NCBI GenBank assembly: GCA_001916715.1
Contig: MNSZ01000019.1
Span: 1-14,120 of the forward strand
Direction: 5' to 3'
DNA: 14,120 bases
Source of the DNA: Firmicutes bacterium CAG:24053_14
Lineage (GTDB): Bacteria; Bacillota; Clostridia; Oscillospirales; Oscillospiraceae
In this document: piece after piece, positions 1-9,400 of the stretch
Layout of the letters: each line of letters starts with the position of its first letter
How positions within the stretch are numbered: position 1 is the stretch's first letter
Translations under genes and position numbers: made by a program
The notes under the pieces: generated by a model
Told to the model about the DNA's origin: nothing
Seen by the model: only the letters and a program-made list of their open reading frames with translations
Database searches by the model: none

Positions 1-1110
1 TTCGAGAAGGGATAGAAGTCGCTGCCCTCGAAGGTGGTACCGTAGGCCTGGGTATTCACTGTCATCTGTGTGCCGGGACGGACGCTGTATTCGTCCTGGC
101 CGAAGCAGGTAAATGCACCGCCGCTTGACCAGAAGCTCCAGTTGCTGTACATGGCCACATCCCAGGTATCTCCGTTGGACAGCAGGATGTAGTCCGAGGT
201 GGAACCCCAGCCGGGACTCATGTAGGGATAGCAGTGATTCCTGTAATACATTAAATTCTCGTCATGGCCCCAAAAATTTGCCATGTAGAGACTGGTGGGA
301 GAGCCGGTGATCTTCAGCGCAGCCAGTGTGTCCGCCGTATAGGCAGTCTCCTCGTCCATGTAAAGAACATCGTCTCTGAGGATGAAGCCCTCCAGGTCGC
401 TGCGGGTATATTTCCCTTTCCCGCATTCCTCTTCCGGCAGGCCGATAAAGTAGCGCTCCAGCAGATAGAGATACAGGTGCAGGCCGGTGGGCCGCTCCAC
501 GATGTTCTCACCCACATACTCACCTTCACCGTTTGCCGTATGGAAGCGGTAGAACTCGGGCATGTCGTACCGGCTCAGGTCGAAGTAGGGAACCGTGATG
601 GCCTTGTGGCAGAGAATCGTCCCATCCTTGCCCCTGATGGGTACGCCGTCGTTGGAGATGGTCACATACACCGTGACCTCCTTGGCGGGGGTCTCATCGT
701 AGTTATACTGTGCGTCCAATCCGTGGGGAGCTTCCTTGACCGTGATGGTAAAGGTCGCTGTAAGCTCTTTGCCGTCCCTCTTTGCCGTCCGAGCAGGTCG
801 CCTTGACCTTTGGCTCATAGGTGCCGGGGTCTTTCTCTGATACATAGAGTGAGCCGTCCTTGACCTTGGTTTGGACGCTGAACTGCGCTGCGTTGGTCAG
901 CGTGTAGGTCAGCGTATGGCCGTCCGTATCTTCAAAGACATCTGCCAGCTTGATCTCCAGCAGGCTGCCGGCCACCACCTCGCCGGTGGTGACGGCATCC
1001 GCCTTCACGGAAACGCAGGAATCCGCAGCCAGCGCCGGTATGACGCCGAATACGCCTGCCGACAGAGCCAAAGTCAGTGCCAGCAGCAGAGATAGTATGC
1101 GTTTTCTCAT
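1..1110 (-). pseudogene. Secreted CADG-type surface protein, frameshifted, cut by window edge
   Basis: The gene starts at ATG 1110, with GAGG about 9 nt upstream, and runs off the left edge. Residues 1 to about 29 are a signal peptide (MRKRILSLLLALTLALSAG, ending PALA). A cadherin-like (CADG-type) Ig fold follows at roughly residues 35-115, with the motif DVFEDTDGHTLTYTLTN; the same motif occurs in the large protein at 4619-9603. After SCSDGKE-like sequence the frame shifts, and the shifted frame stops at 703-705. In the other frame the protein continues without a stop to base 1, with segments such as TVYVTISNDGVPI, LHLYLYLLERYFIGLP and MANFWGHDENLMYY; I do not recognise that domain with confidence. 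The shift is explained by a perfect 13-bp tandem duplication at 765-790: deleting one copy joins the frames as CSDGKELTATFTITV. It lies 26 nt after the preceding gene, so it is probably the last visible operon member. It could be a real pseudogene or a reversible slipped-strand allele. Confidence 0.8.
765..790. repeat. Perfect 13-bp tandem duplication causing a frameshift
   Basis: CTCTTTGCCGTCC occurs twice head to tail at 765-777 and 778-790 with no mismatch. Thirteen is not a multiple of three, so the second copy shifts the frame of the minus-strand gene. Removing one copy restores an uninterrupted frame that fits the Ig-like fold. Confidence 0.95.
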
Positions 1111-1136
1111 ATTTGTTTACCTCATTTATGCGTAGG

Positions 1137-2168
1137 TTACATCCAGCGCGCGTAGAGCGTCATGTTTTTCTGTGTATCCCAGGGCTTGGTGAGCGCCTGA
1201 TCTGCATACCAGCCGCCGAACACGGCACCGGGCTTCGTGGGCGTCATGACTTCGCCAATGACACCGCCCCGCTTCACGGAAACGGTCTCCAGCTCTGTGC
1301 CGCCGCTGGTTTCAAAGCGGACCTTCTTCTTGCCCAGCAGAGCCAGCAGAATCAGCAGCAGGGCCAGCAGGCCCACGCCACCGATAATCCACCAGGTAAC
1401 GCTTCCTGCGGCGGCACCCTCGGCCCAGTTGGCGTAGAGGGTCATGTTGCCCTTAACGGTGTCCTTGTGGAAGTCCCACTTTTGGGTGCGGTCCAGGTCT
1501 CTGTACCACCCCTCCAGGTGGTAGCCCTCCCGGATGGGGTCCTCGGGCTTTTTCACCTTTTCACCGTACTGGACGGTCTGGGAGGGGACCTCCGTGCCGC
1601 CGTTGCTTTCAAAGGTAACGGTGCAGTCCGTGGTGACGATGACGGACACGCTATTATCCTTCACGGTGTATCCGGCCATGCCGTCCTGGGTGGAAACCAG
1701 GGTGTTGGTGGGGATAAGCTGCGACACGCCCTTCGTGCCGATGACCTTCATCTGAAAGCTGCCGACTACCACCTCCGGCTCCCAAGCCTCGCCGCCCTTA
1801 AAGGACACGAAGTTCAGATAGAAGGCCCGCCCGCCGGTGCGGCGGCCTAAATCGCTCCAGCGGATGCCGGGGGCGGTCATGACGCTGCCGTCCACCAGCT
1901 GGAGGAAGGTGTCGTCGTACTCGATTTCCGTCTGCATACCGTACATGTCGGCGCTTTCCTGGGCGTCGGTGCGCTTGAGCACCAGGGTCACGGTGATGGT
2001 CTCGCCAGTGGTGGCCCGCACCTCAGATGCACCGCCTACGGACAGGTCAAAATTGTAGCTGCGGCTCTCGTCTGTTTTGCTGCCTGTCTGCGAGGCAAAA
2101 GCTGCGGTGGGCAGCAGACACAGCAGCAGACACAGGGCTGCCAATAGTGTAAAAATGCGTTTTCTCAT
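1137..2168 (-). CDS. Membrane-anchored cohesin-like protein with InlB B-repeats
   Basis: This 343-aa protein starts at ATG 2168 behind AAGGAG with 6-nt spacing. Residues 1 to about 25 are a signal peptide (MRKRIFTLLAALCLLLCLLP, then TAAFA). Residues about 40-185 resemble a cohesin or carbohydrate-binding beta sandwich: GETITVTLVLKRT, then MYGMQTEIEYDDTFLQL. An InlB B-repeat (Listeria-Bacteroides type) follows at about 187-250, with FESNGGTEVPSQTVQYGE, EGWYRD and MTLYANW. A single membrane segment lies near 257-279 (WWIIGGVGLLALLLILLALL, then GKKK). A second B-repeat occupies about 281-343 (FETSGGTELETVSV, GGWYAD, MTLYARW) and ends the protein. By the positive-inside rule the second repeat should be cytoplasmic, which is odd for this module. 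The protein may anchor dockerin-bearing neighbours at the cell surface; that role is inferred, not shown. Confidence 0.85.
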   Translation of the reverse strand: MRKRIFTLLAALCLLLCLLPTAAFASQTGSKTDESRSYNFDLSVGGASEVRATTGETITVTLVLKRTDAQESADMYGMQTEIEYDDTFLQLVDGSVMTAPGIRWSDLGRRTGGRAFYLNFVSFKGGEAWEPEVVVGSFQMKVIGTKGVSQLIPTNTLVSTQDGMAGYTVKDNSVSVIVTTDCTVTFESNGGTEVPSQTVQYGEKVKKPEDPIREGYHLEGWYRDLDRTQKWDFHKDTVKGNMTLYANWAEGAAAGSVTWWIIGGVGLLALLLILLALLGKKKVRFETSGGTELETVSVKRGGVIGEVMTPTKPGAVFGGWYADQALTKPWDTQKNMTLYARWM

Positions 2169-2193
2169 GCTGATCTCCTTCTCTCTCCGCCCG

Positions 2194-2247
2194 GTTGGGG
2201 CGAAGTCCCCAACGGGGGATAGCCTCCCCTCCCGCTGGGGGAGGGGA
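2194..2247. repeat. Two adjacent intergenic hairpins between surface genes
   Basis: The 92-bp gap between two surface genes holds two GC-rich stem-loops. One is GTTGGGG / CCCCAAC (2194-2200 and 2207-2213, loop CGAAGT). The other is TCCCCTCCC / GGGAGGGGA (2225-2233 and 2239-2247, 5-nt loop). Neither is followed by a T run on the minus strand, so a classic intrinsic terminator is unlikely. A palindromic intergenic repeat or an mRNA stability element fits better. Confidence 0.6.
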
Positions 2248-2260
2248 AGCTGGCAGGGTC

Positions 2261-4462
2261 TTACTTAAACTGATTCACGATGGCCACGGCGTCGGTGTGA
2301 TCCACCGCCTTAGTGGCGTTTACATCGGCCCGCAGGAACTTCTCCACGGAAACCTGGGTGAAGTCACTGTATGTGCCGTTATACATATCGTAGACCAGCT
2401 GCGCATCATTGACATCCACTTTCCCGGTCATGTTAACATCGAAGCTCGGGGTGATGGTGACCACATTGTCTGCGGCGGAGATGGCGACCTTGGCAGCGGC
2501 CTCCTCCTGGGTCAGGGTCTGACCATTGTCCACGATCACCAGCCATGCGTACTGATCCGTGCCGTAGGCATTGACCTTATACATGGTGTTGCCGTCATAG
2601 GTGAAGGCTTTGCCTCCCTCGGGGGTGCCCTTGACCGTTATGAGCATCATGGTCTTGTCATTCAGCTCCAGGTAGGTGGATACACTTACTTCCTCCGCGC
2701 TGTGAGAGACCTTTTCCACCTTCACGACCAGGTTCCACCAATTGGAGTATCTATACAGATAGTCGTTATAATTCACGGCCTCGACCACATATTTCCCATT
2801 GCCAAGGCTGCGCACGGTGGCGGGCCTCTTAGAAGCCGTGGGCGTGTTGATGGGCTGATAGTAAGCCGTGACGGTGTAGTCGCAGCTCTCGCGCTCGTTC
2901 AGCGTGAAGTAGTAGGGCATATTCTTGCCCATAGAGCCTGCATTCCCGGAGGCTGTGTCCTCAGCGCCGTTGCCGGCGAACACGACCGGAATACCAGTTT
3001 CCTTGGTGGCGGAGATAGATATGCTCACATCTCCAACGATTTCTTTGCCGGGGATCGTGTAGGTGAGGGTGCCATCGTCATTGGCAGTGGGGACCGCTAT
3101 GACTGTATGGACAAACTTATCCCCATTGTCTACACTGTAAACTACACGGTAGGAGTAGCCGGCCCTCGGGGTGATGCCGAAGGAGTAGTCATTCAGATAG
3201 GTGACTGTCTCCGGACCCTTGGTCACATCCTTCTCCAACTCTGTGTCGTTGTAAATGATATATTTCACATCGTACTGCTTGGGGGTCTTGCCGGTGTAGG
3301 TGACCTCCACATTGCCGGAGATATTCTCGATAGTGTAGGTGTCATCTGCGCCGAAGGTCAGGCTCTCGGTGACGGTATCGCCCATCTTCACGGTGAAGGT
3401 GTAGGTATAGTGGCTGTCCACGGGCTTGAAGGTGAAGCTGCCGCCGCTGGGCACCAGGCGGGTCTCCGCGTCAGAGGTGAACTCGTCCGGCAGGGTCACG
3501 GTGAAGTTGTTGGCATCCACCACGGTGTCGGCGTCGGTGATGGTGGTCTCCGGAGCGTCAAAGTTGATGGAGTTGGCATCCAGATCAAACTTGGCGGCGG
3601 TCAGGGTCACGGTGCTGGAGGTGGCCTTGTTGGCGGTGAATTCCAGGGCCAGGGCCTCGCCCAAGGGCACGGCATCGCCGTAGCGGCGGACCCGAACGGC
3701 ACCGTCGTTATCCTCCACCGTCAGATTGGCGGCGTCACCGGTCTTGGTGTTCAGGGTCAAGGCTGCCGGGTCATAGGTAAAGGTCATGTCATAGGCGTTG
3801 AAGCCGGTGATGTTTTTCTCGGAGGAGGCGACGGTCACGGGGATACGCACCCGCTGACCCGAAACAAGCTGCTGGTCAGCACCCATGGAAACAGAGTATC
3901 CGGTCTCGGTTTTTGGAACGGTGATTATACTGCCACCCTGCTCAGTAACGACAAGTGTGGCTTCGACATTGGGATTGTTGATAACGGCCCTTGCGTCTGC
4001 ATTGTAAAATGTGCCTCTAATTTTATATTTGATAGCCTGTCCAACCTCACATGATTCATTTACTTTGAAACGAACTGTGGCAAATGCGCCGGTCTGTCGC
4101 GTTTGAATTTTATTAAGAATAGCTGAATCAGTGCCTCTTTTGCTGTCAATTTTGAAATCAACATAGGACTTAAAATCGCCGGGTCGTTTTTGTGTGACGG
4201 AACAGCTCATGCTATCCCAAGAACAGGTATAGTCCACATATGTAAGGGTGTCCATATTATATTCAATACTACTTGTGACCTTATAGTAGTCAGATGGAGC
4301 TTGTTTCAAATAGATAGTCGCGGTTATTATATCCCCCGCATGGGGAGCTTTATTATCAAAAGTTAAAGTAAAAATTTGGCCAATTTCAGCGGCAAAAGCC
4401 ACAGGAACTACGCTTAAAAGCATTGCAATCGCAAGTATAAAAGAAAAAAACTGTTTTTTCAT
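2261..4462 (-). CDS. Secreted protein with cohesin-like modules and C-terminal dockerin
   Basis: ATG 4462 is preferred over the more upstream in-frame ATG at 4531. It sits about 7 nt after GGAG and begins the signal peptide MKKQFFSFILAIAMLLSVVP (cleavage after AFA, residue about 24); the protein is 733 aa. Two cohesin-like beta sandwiches are visible: residues about 25-180 (HAGDIITATIYLKQ, SIEYNMDTLTYVDY) and about 190-320 (SGQRVRIPVTVASS, DMTFTYDPAALTLN). The middle 350 residues are beta-rich and not recognised. Residues about 673-733 are a type I dockerin with two calcium-loop repeats, FDVNMTGKVDVNDAQLVYDM and RADVNATKAVDHTDAVAIVN. Having both cohesin-like and dockerin modules is typical of adaptor scaffoldins and suggests a link between dockerin and cohesin partners. 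It lies between the large dockerin protein and the membrane-anchored cohesin-like protein on the same strand. The cohesin assignments are by pattern and less sure than the dockerin. Confidence 0.87.
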   Translation of the reverse strand: MKKQFFSFILAIAMLLSVVPVAFAAEIGQIFTLTFDNKAPHAGDIITATIYLKQAPSDYYKVTSSIEYNMDTLTYVDYTCSWDSMSCSVTQKRPGDFKSYVDFKIDSKRGTDSAILNKIQTRQTGAFATVRFKVNESCEVGQAIKYKIRGTFYNADARAVINNPNVEATLVVTEQGGSIITVPKTETGYSVSMGADQQLVSGQRVRIPVTVASSEKNITGFNAYDMTFTYDPAALTLNTKTGDAANLTVEDNDGAVRVRRYGDAVPLGEALALEFTANKATSSTVTLTAAKFDLDANSINFDAPETTITDADTVVDANNFTVTLPDEFTSDAETRLVPSGGSFTFKPVDSHYTYTFTVKMGDTVTESLTFGADDTYTIENISGNVEVTYTGKTPKQYDVKYIIYNDTELEKDVTKGPETVTYLNDYSFGITPRAGYSYRVVYSVDNGDKFVHTVIAVPTANDDGTLTYTIPGKEIVGDVSISISATKETGIPVVFAGNGAEDTASGNAGSMGKNMPYYFTLNERESCDYTVTAYYQPINTPTASKRPATVRSLGNGKYVVEAVNYNDYLYRYSNWWNLVVKVEKVSHSAEEVSVSTYLELNDKTMMLITVKGTPEGGKAFTYDGNTMYKVNAYGTDQYAWLVIVDNGQTLTQEEAAAKVAISAADNVVTITPSFDVNMTGKVDVNDAQLVYDMYNGTYSDFTQVSVEKFLRADVNATKAVDHTDAVAIVNQFK

Positions 4463-4486
4463 ACTATTCTCCAGTATATAAGTATG

Positions 4487-4522
4487 AGGTCCGGGGAATA
4501 CGCAAGCGGATTCCCCGGACCT
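4487..4522. other. 13-bp perfect stem-loop in surface-operon intergenic gap
   Basis: The 156-bp gap 4463-4618 contains no gene. It holds a perfect 13-bp inverted repeat, AGGTCCGGGGAAT (4487-4499) and ATTCCCCGGACCT (4510-4522), with a 10-nt loop. A weaker stem, AGCCCC / GGGGCT, lies at 4539-4562. Neither has a T run on the minus strand. The structure could be a pause or processing site that sets relative expression of the two flanking genes, or a weak terminator. Confidence 0.6.
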
Positions 4523-4618
4523 GCGTTTCAAGGATGTGAGCCCCTATTATGCCTACGGGGCTTTCCTTTCTTAGATTACCCAATAGGAGGACTTTATCAC
4601 ATTATGCTTCGGGATCAT

Positions 4619-5260
4619 TTAGTTAATGGGGTGGATTTTGGGGTTTTCCAAATACCAAGTAAGTGCATCAAGATCATCTTCGTCAAGCCGGTTATTCCCA
4701 TCAATGTCGGCCTGTGCCCACTGTTCAGGAGTGAGATTATCTTCCGATTTTCCTGCGTCAACCCACTCCTGTAGCAGCGTCAAGTCATCCTTATCCACAT
4801 ATCCGAAGGGATCCAGGTTCACATTGCCTACAGACGGAGTTGTCAAACCAATCAAGTCGGTCTGCCAGCTCAAAGCAGGGCTATACCGGCTGGAGCCGAA
4901 GGTACCCGCCATACCCGTATTCATGGTTGTCACGAAGTCTGTGGAGTCCATTTCTGCTCTGGTCTTAGCAGTGGCCGTCTGAGCAGTGCTCTTGGCACTG
5001 CCAATGCCCTGGCTGCAGGTGAAGTCCAGATAATACAGGTTGGACATCGCTGCGGAGGCGTTGTTGGTCATGCCGACCACTGCGCCCACATTGCTGCCGG
5101 GGCTCTTTACATAGGCCCGGTTGTAGCAGTTCTTGACGGAGGCAGACGCGCCGGAGGCAAAGGCCACGATACCCGCCACATAGTTGCCGGCACCGGTGAT
5201 GCTGCCGGTGTTGTAGCAAGCGGTGACGCCCTTGGTGGTCTGACCCACGATGCCCGCCAC
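4619..5260 (-). CDS. C-terminal segment of giant surface protein: GLUG repeats and dockerin
   Basis: This is the final frame of the broken gene, starting at an internal Met. GLUG-type repeats (AGIVGQTTKGVTACYNTGSI, YVAGIVAFASG, VGAVVGMTNN) precede the linker SWQTDLIGL, which is typical before C-terminal dockerins. Two calcium-loop repeats follow: LDPFGYVDKDDLTLLQEW and ADIDGNNRLDEDDLDALTWY. The dockerin should bind a cohesin partner; the candidates here are the cohesin-like proteins encoded at 2261-4462 and 1137-2168. Pairing is inferred. Confidence 0.85.
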   Translation of the reverse strand: MAGIVGQTTKGVTACYNTGSITGAGNYVAGIVAFASGASASVKNCYNRAYVKSPGSNVGAVVGMTNNASAAMSNLYYLDFTCSQGIGSAKSTAQTATAKTRAEMDSTDFVTTMNTGMAGTFGSSRYSPALSWQTDLIGLTTPSVGNVNLDPFGYVDKDDLTLLQEWVDAGKSEDNLTPEQWAQADIDGNNRLDEDDLDALTWYLENPKIHPIN

Positions 5261-5682
5261 ATAGCCGTTGCCGGTGATCGCACCGCTGTTGTAGCAGCGG
5301 TAATAGTACCGGTAGCGTAGCTGGTGATACCGCCCACATACTGGTAGCCACGGATAGTGCCTTCATTGCCGCAGTTGTTGGCATTGGAGTTCACCAGACG
5401 GCCTGCAACGCCGCCCACGCTGCTCCAGTTGCCATTCACGCGGGTAGCGGTGATGTCAACATCGGAGACAACGCCGGAGATGTTGGTATAGTTGGCGTAG
5501 GCCACCACGCCGCCGGAATAGGCATTGGCAACGCTGCCCGTGGAGGTCAGGTACATCTTGCCGGTCACCTTCAGATTCTGAATGGTGGCGTAGCTGCTGC
5601 TGGTGCCGTTCACATAGCCGAACAGTCCCTTATACGGGGCCGAGGTAGTGGTGGCACTATAGTAGATGCCCATGTTCTTCAC
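5107..5682 (-). CDS. GLUG-repeat segment of giant surface protein
   Basis: This frame resumes at VKNMGIYYSATTTSAPYKGL and carries Gly-rich GLUG-like repeats: GLFGYVNGTSSSYATIQNLK, VGGVAGRLVN and YVGGITSYATG. The true reading leaves this frame near 5297; the following Arg/Pro/Ala-rich tail is a frameshift product. The ATG at 5682 is internal and need not be a real start. Confidence 0.7.
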   Translation of the reverse strand: MKNMGIYYSATTTSAPYKGLFGYVNGTSSSYATIQNLKVTGKMYLTSTGSVANAYSGGVVAYANYTNISGVVSDVDITATRVNGNWSSVGGVAGRLVNSNANNCGNEGTIRGYQYVGGITSYATGTITAATTAVRSPATAMWRASWVRPPRASPLATTPAASPVPATMWRVSWPLPPARLPPSRTATTGPM

Positions 5683-6415
5683 GGTATGAATGATTATTAC
5701 CGTTAAAGCTGCCCTTGAAGGCTGTGCTGGCGGTAGTGCCTCCGATGGGCGTCCAGTTGTAGCCGGCTAGGTCAATATCACCTGTCAGCGCACCGTTGAT
5801 GGCATAGCTCCCGCCGTTGACTTGCGCCGCAAACCAAGCCAGCTCTGCGCCGGTACCGATCTGATACACGCCGTCGGTCAGAGTGGGCTGCGTCTTGGTG
5901 GTGCCGTCCCATGCGCCGGCGGCAGAGGCCGTCAGCGGAATGGTCTTGGTCAGTACACCGCCGGACACATCGGCCTTGTCTGCACTGCCCAGGTAGAAGC
6001 TGCCGTAGACATAGTCGCAGCCGGCGCAGAGCACCGCATAGGTGTAAGTGCCGTAGGGCAGGTTCTCATACTCGCCGTTGCTGTTGGCGGTATGGACATT
6101 GCCTGCGGCATCCGTCAGCGTCACAGTGGGCGTGGCGGTGGTGGGATTGGTAATATTCAGCTTCAGCTTGAAGTTATAGCGCGGAGTGACCTCCACATTC
6201 ACATTGGGGAAACGGTTCAAGCAGAAGTTCACCGTGACCGCATTGAAGTTCGTGCCCACGCCGGTATCCGACATGTTATACAGGGTGGCAAACGGGTTCG
6301 CCGCCGAGTACATGGAGCCGTAGGTATAACCGTTGGTGAGCTGAACATTGGCGGTGCTTCCGGAGCCAAAGTCCACATTCGTCGGGATTGTCAGCTCCAG
6401 CTTGGCCTGATCCAT
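5657..6415 (-). CDS. Middle segment of giant surface protein, first GLUG-type repeat
   Basis: This frame continues the protein after the lesion near 6500; its true coding sense begins upstream of the internal ATG at 6415. It contains beta-rich sequence (VTPRYNFKLKLNITNPTTA) and an Ala/Gly segment. The canonical opening of a GLUG-type repeat region follows: GTGAELAWFAAQVNGG, GDIDLAGYNWTPIG and FKGSFNGNNH. The last residues (YREEHGHLL) are out of frame after the 4-bp duplication. Confidence 0.75.
   Translation of the reverse strand: MDQAKLELTIPTNVDFGSGSTANVQLTNGYTYGSMYSAANPFATLYNMSDTGVGTNFNAVTVNFCLNRFPNVNVEVTPRYNFKLKLNITNPTTATPTVTLTDAAGNVHTANSNGEYENLPYGTYTYAVLCAGCDYVYGSFYLGSADKADVSGGVLTKTIPLTASAAGAWDGTTKTQPTLTDGVYQIGTGAELAWFAAQVNGGSYAINGALTGDIDLAGYNWTPIGGTTASTAFKGSFNGNNHSYREEHGHLL
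5686..5693. repeat. 4-bp tandem duplication causing a frameshift
   Basis: ATGA is repeated at 5686-5689 and 5690-5693 (TCATTCAT on the coding strand). With one copy the gene reads GNNHTVKNMGIYY, the expected form of a GLUG-type repeat; with two copies the frame is lost. Confidence 0.85.
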
Positions 6416-9400
6416 CTGCTGATACTGGGCGACATTGGTCTTATAGGCCGTATCGCCGATGGAATAGAACAGGTTGTAGGTAGTGGGGTTGAAATGCCCC
6501 GGTAGCTGCCATCGAAGGAAAGCGTCACCTTATCGCCGGGCATGATCTCCGTCTCCTGGGGATTGGAGGCGTTGGTGACCGTGGCGGTCACTTCGGCCAC
6601 GCGAGCCAGGCAGTAGGAGGTGCCGGTGCTATCATGCATCTTGATGATCACAGTACCGCCGGCCTGCTCAGCCTCACGGAAGCCCAGGAGGCTTGCGTGA
6701 TACTTGCCGCTGGAGTCCGCGGTCAAGGTGGTCCAGCCGGAAAGATGGGTATCCAGGTCATTTGCATCGGTGGTGACGATGGCGTACTGGACCGTCGTAT
6801 CGCCGCTGCTGGACACCGAGAAGTCCAGGGTGGGAGCGGTATCGGAGCTCAGATAGAACCAGTTATCGTAGTTGTAATCCCAAGCAGACGGGCGGGAAGA
6901 TGTCAAGCCATTGGAATTATAGGCGATATTGGCTTTTGCATTGCCGTTTTCGCTGGCATCATTGGTAAGCACGAACACACTGGTGCGCTCGGGATTGGTG
7001 GCCGGGTAGAGGCCGCCGTGGGTGCCGTGCTCGTCAGCGGTCGTATAGACATCCAGCGCCTTATAGTTCACGGCAACGATAGTTGTGCCATTGGGTGTGA
7101 CATCCAGCCAGTTGCCCTTGGCATTGCCGCCGTTCGATACATCGACAGAGCCCTTCTCGCTCAGCACTTTGACCTTGAACTCGGGCTCGATCATGATGTT
7201 CATGGCATCGCTGTCAATGATCTGCCACAGACGGTAGGCGCGGACACGCTCCGAAGTCTTTTCCGTGTACTTATAGCCGGTGGGATCCAAATACGCCTGG
7301 ATCTCGGCCTCGTCACGGGTCTTGGTAATGGTGCCAAGGTTGTCGAACTCGTGATAGTACTGATTCGTGCAATCTCCACTGTTGAAGGTGAAGGTCTTGG
7401 AGAAGTCGGCAGAATTGCTCTTGAGCCAACCGGCCTTGGTGACATAGTTCGTCACACCAGAGCGATTGTCCTCCAAACGCCAGGTGTAGTTGGAATTGCT
7501 CTTGCTGATTTTGTAGGTCAGAGTCTTTGTGCCGGCAGCAGCGTCAGTTTCAGCCTCTCCAGTCGGATTGATGGGCTTCGTGTTGAAGTTATTATACTGG
7601 AAGTAGAGCGTAAAATCTGCGTAGTCGGGAACTGTCGCAGTCATCGTTATCGCCTGGGAGAGCGACAGATTCTTGGTAACTACCGAGTACCCCGCAGCAG
7701 TCGTATTATTGATAGACTGCGTGAAGATGAAGCTGTCAGCGGTTGTTGCGGTAGGCTCCACATAGGCGTTCCAAAGAGCCGCGTTGCCGGCAGCGTACAT
7801 CATGAAGGGATAGTAGGTGTAGTTGCCGGAAGGATAGGGTGTTCCGTGCTGCACATCACCGCCCATAATGGGCATGGCCACACGAGCCGTATAGTCCTCA
7901 GCGGTAAAGTAGTCGGTGCTGTTCTTTTTGCTCGTGGTATAGATGGAGTGCAGGCGCAGATAAATATCCGTGCCGCCGCCGGTGCCGCCGTCCACATTGG
8001 TCTCAGTGGGCAGGGTCAAGCTGTGGCCGCCCAGGTAAACATTTGCGCTGGTTTCCGAAGCTTTGTAGCCATAGGCGCGGAAGGAATATCTGCCGGCAGC
8101 CAGGCTGGCATAGAAATTGTTGTAGTTATCTGCCAGCGTGCCGGTAGAATCGGGCGCAGCCGTGGTAAAATCACTGGCCTTAAAGGTCAGAGGGCTGTAA
8201 CCTTCCAAATCGTAGGTATCATTACCAATGGTAAGCTGATATTTGCCATCAACCTTGGCGATGGACAGGCCAGTGTCCTCATAGATGTACTGGGTCTTGC
8301 CACCAATTTCATAGGAAGCAAGGTAGTCAGCACCCTTATCGTCAAGACCAGCCGTCTTGTAGAGCTTGATCAGCGGGTACCTGCTGCTATTGGTGGAATA
8401 GTTCATATCCCGACCGACATGGAAGGTATAGTGCTGCTCGATCGAGTCGTCTACGGTCAGTGTCAGCGTCCAGGTGTCCGTGGACAGACCGGCAGAGTTC
8501 ATGGCATGGAACTCATAGACATATGTACCGGCGGTGTTCTCCGTGATTTGGATCGTGGTAGCACCGAACAGAGCCGTGGAGAAGTAGTAAGGACCTTTCT
8601 TTTCGCCAGTTCCGACCGTTCTATAGTAATAGTAGTCGGTGTAGCTCAAGGAAGAACCGTCCGGATTCTCAAAGATGTTGCCAGCCTGCAGATCGGACAG
8701 GTTATAGGCGTATCCTACCGACACGGTCGCGCTTGCGGTGACCGGAACACCGCTCTTCAGCCGCGGGACCTGTGTGCCCTCCGCAGCGGTCAAAACAATG
8801 GTGTGGGTAGCCGTGCCGCTGTCGTCGGTAGCGGTAAGCACGACCGTATACTCACCAGCCGCAGTGGGAGTGTAGCTCAAGGTAGAGCCGTTCAGCGTTT
8901 GTGCAACGCCGTTGACGGTTGCTGTATAGGTCAGCGCATCGCCATCGACATCCGTGAACATCTCAGCCACATCCAGCGTCCAGGCATTGCCCAGGGTCAC
9001 ATTGGCTGTGGTGATCGCACCGGGAGCGACCGTGGGGGCCGACTTGCCTTCATAGGTGAAGGCGAGGAAGTGGACAGGCGCATAGCTGGCGCTGCTGTCA
9101 TACTCCGGCGCATAGGCAGTTCCGCTACCATCTGCACCCAGCACAAAGCTCTTTTGGACCGTGGTCCCATCCTCGGCGGTACGGGAGTAGTTCAAGGGAA
9201 TTGTGATTGTGATATCCCCATTGCTCTCCGTATAGGCCATTTCTACACCGCCGCCAGTCCACTGCGGCACATCGGCGTAGTAGCCGGATGCTACACCGTT
9301 TGTGGCATTGGTCAGTATGGCAGCGTCTTTGTATGTGGCCTTTACATAGGTCGTGCCTGCGGGAACGGTGACCAAATAATAGGGCACATTCTCGAAAGCA

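Noticed and set aside
1077..1850. 257-aa plus-strand open frame opposite the InlB-repeat protein
   Set aside because: No ribosome site and no domain; the minus-strand gene explains the region.
2195..4054. Long plus-strand open frame (619 aa) opposite the cohesin/dockerin gene
   Set aside because: It is rich in Gly, His, Val and Ile with no domain and mirrors the codon bias of the minus-strand gene, which has a signal peptide, ribosome site and dockerin.
4539..4562. Plus-strand terminator (AGCCCC/GGGGCT followed by TTTCCTTTC)
   Set aside because: No plus-strand gene precedes it and the 6-bp stem with a 12-nt loop is weak.
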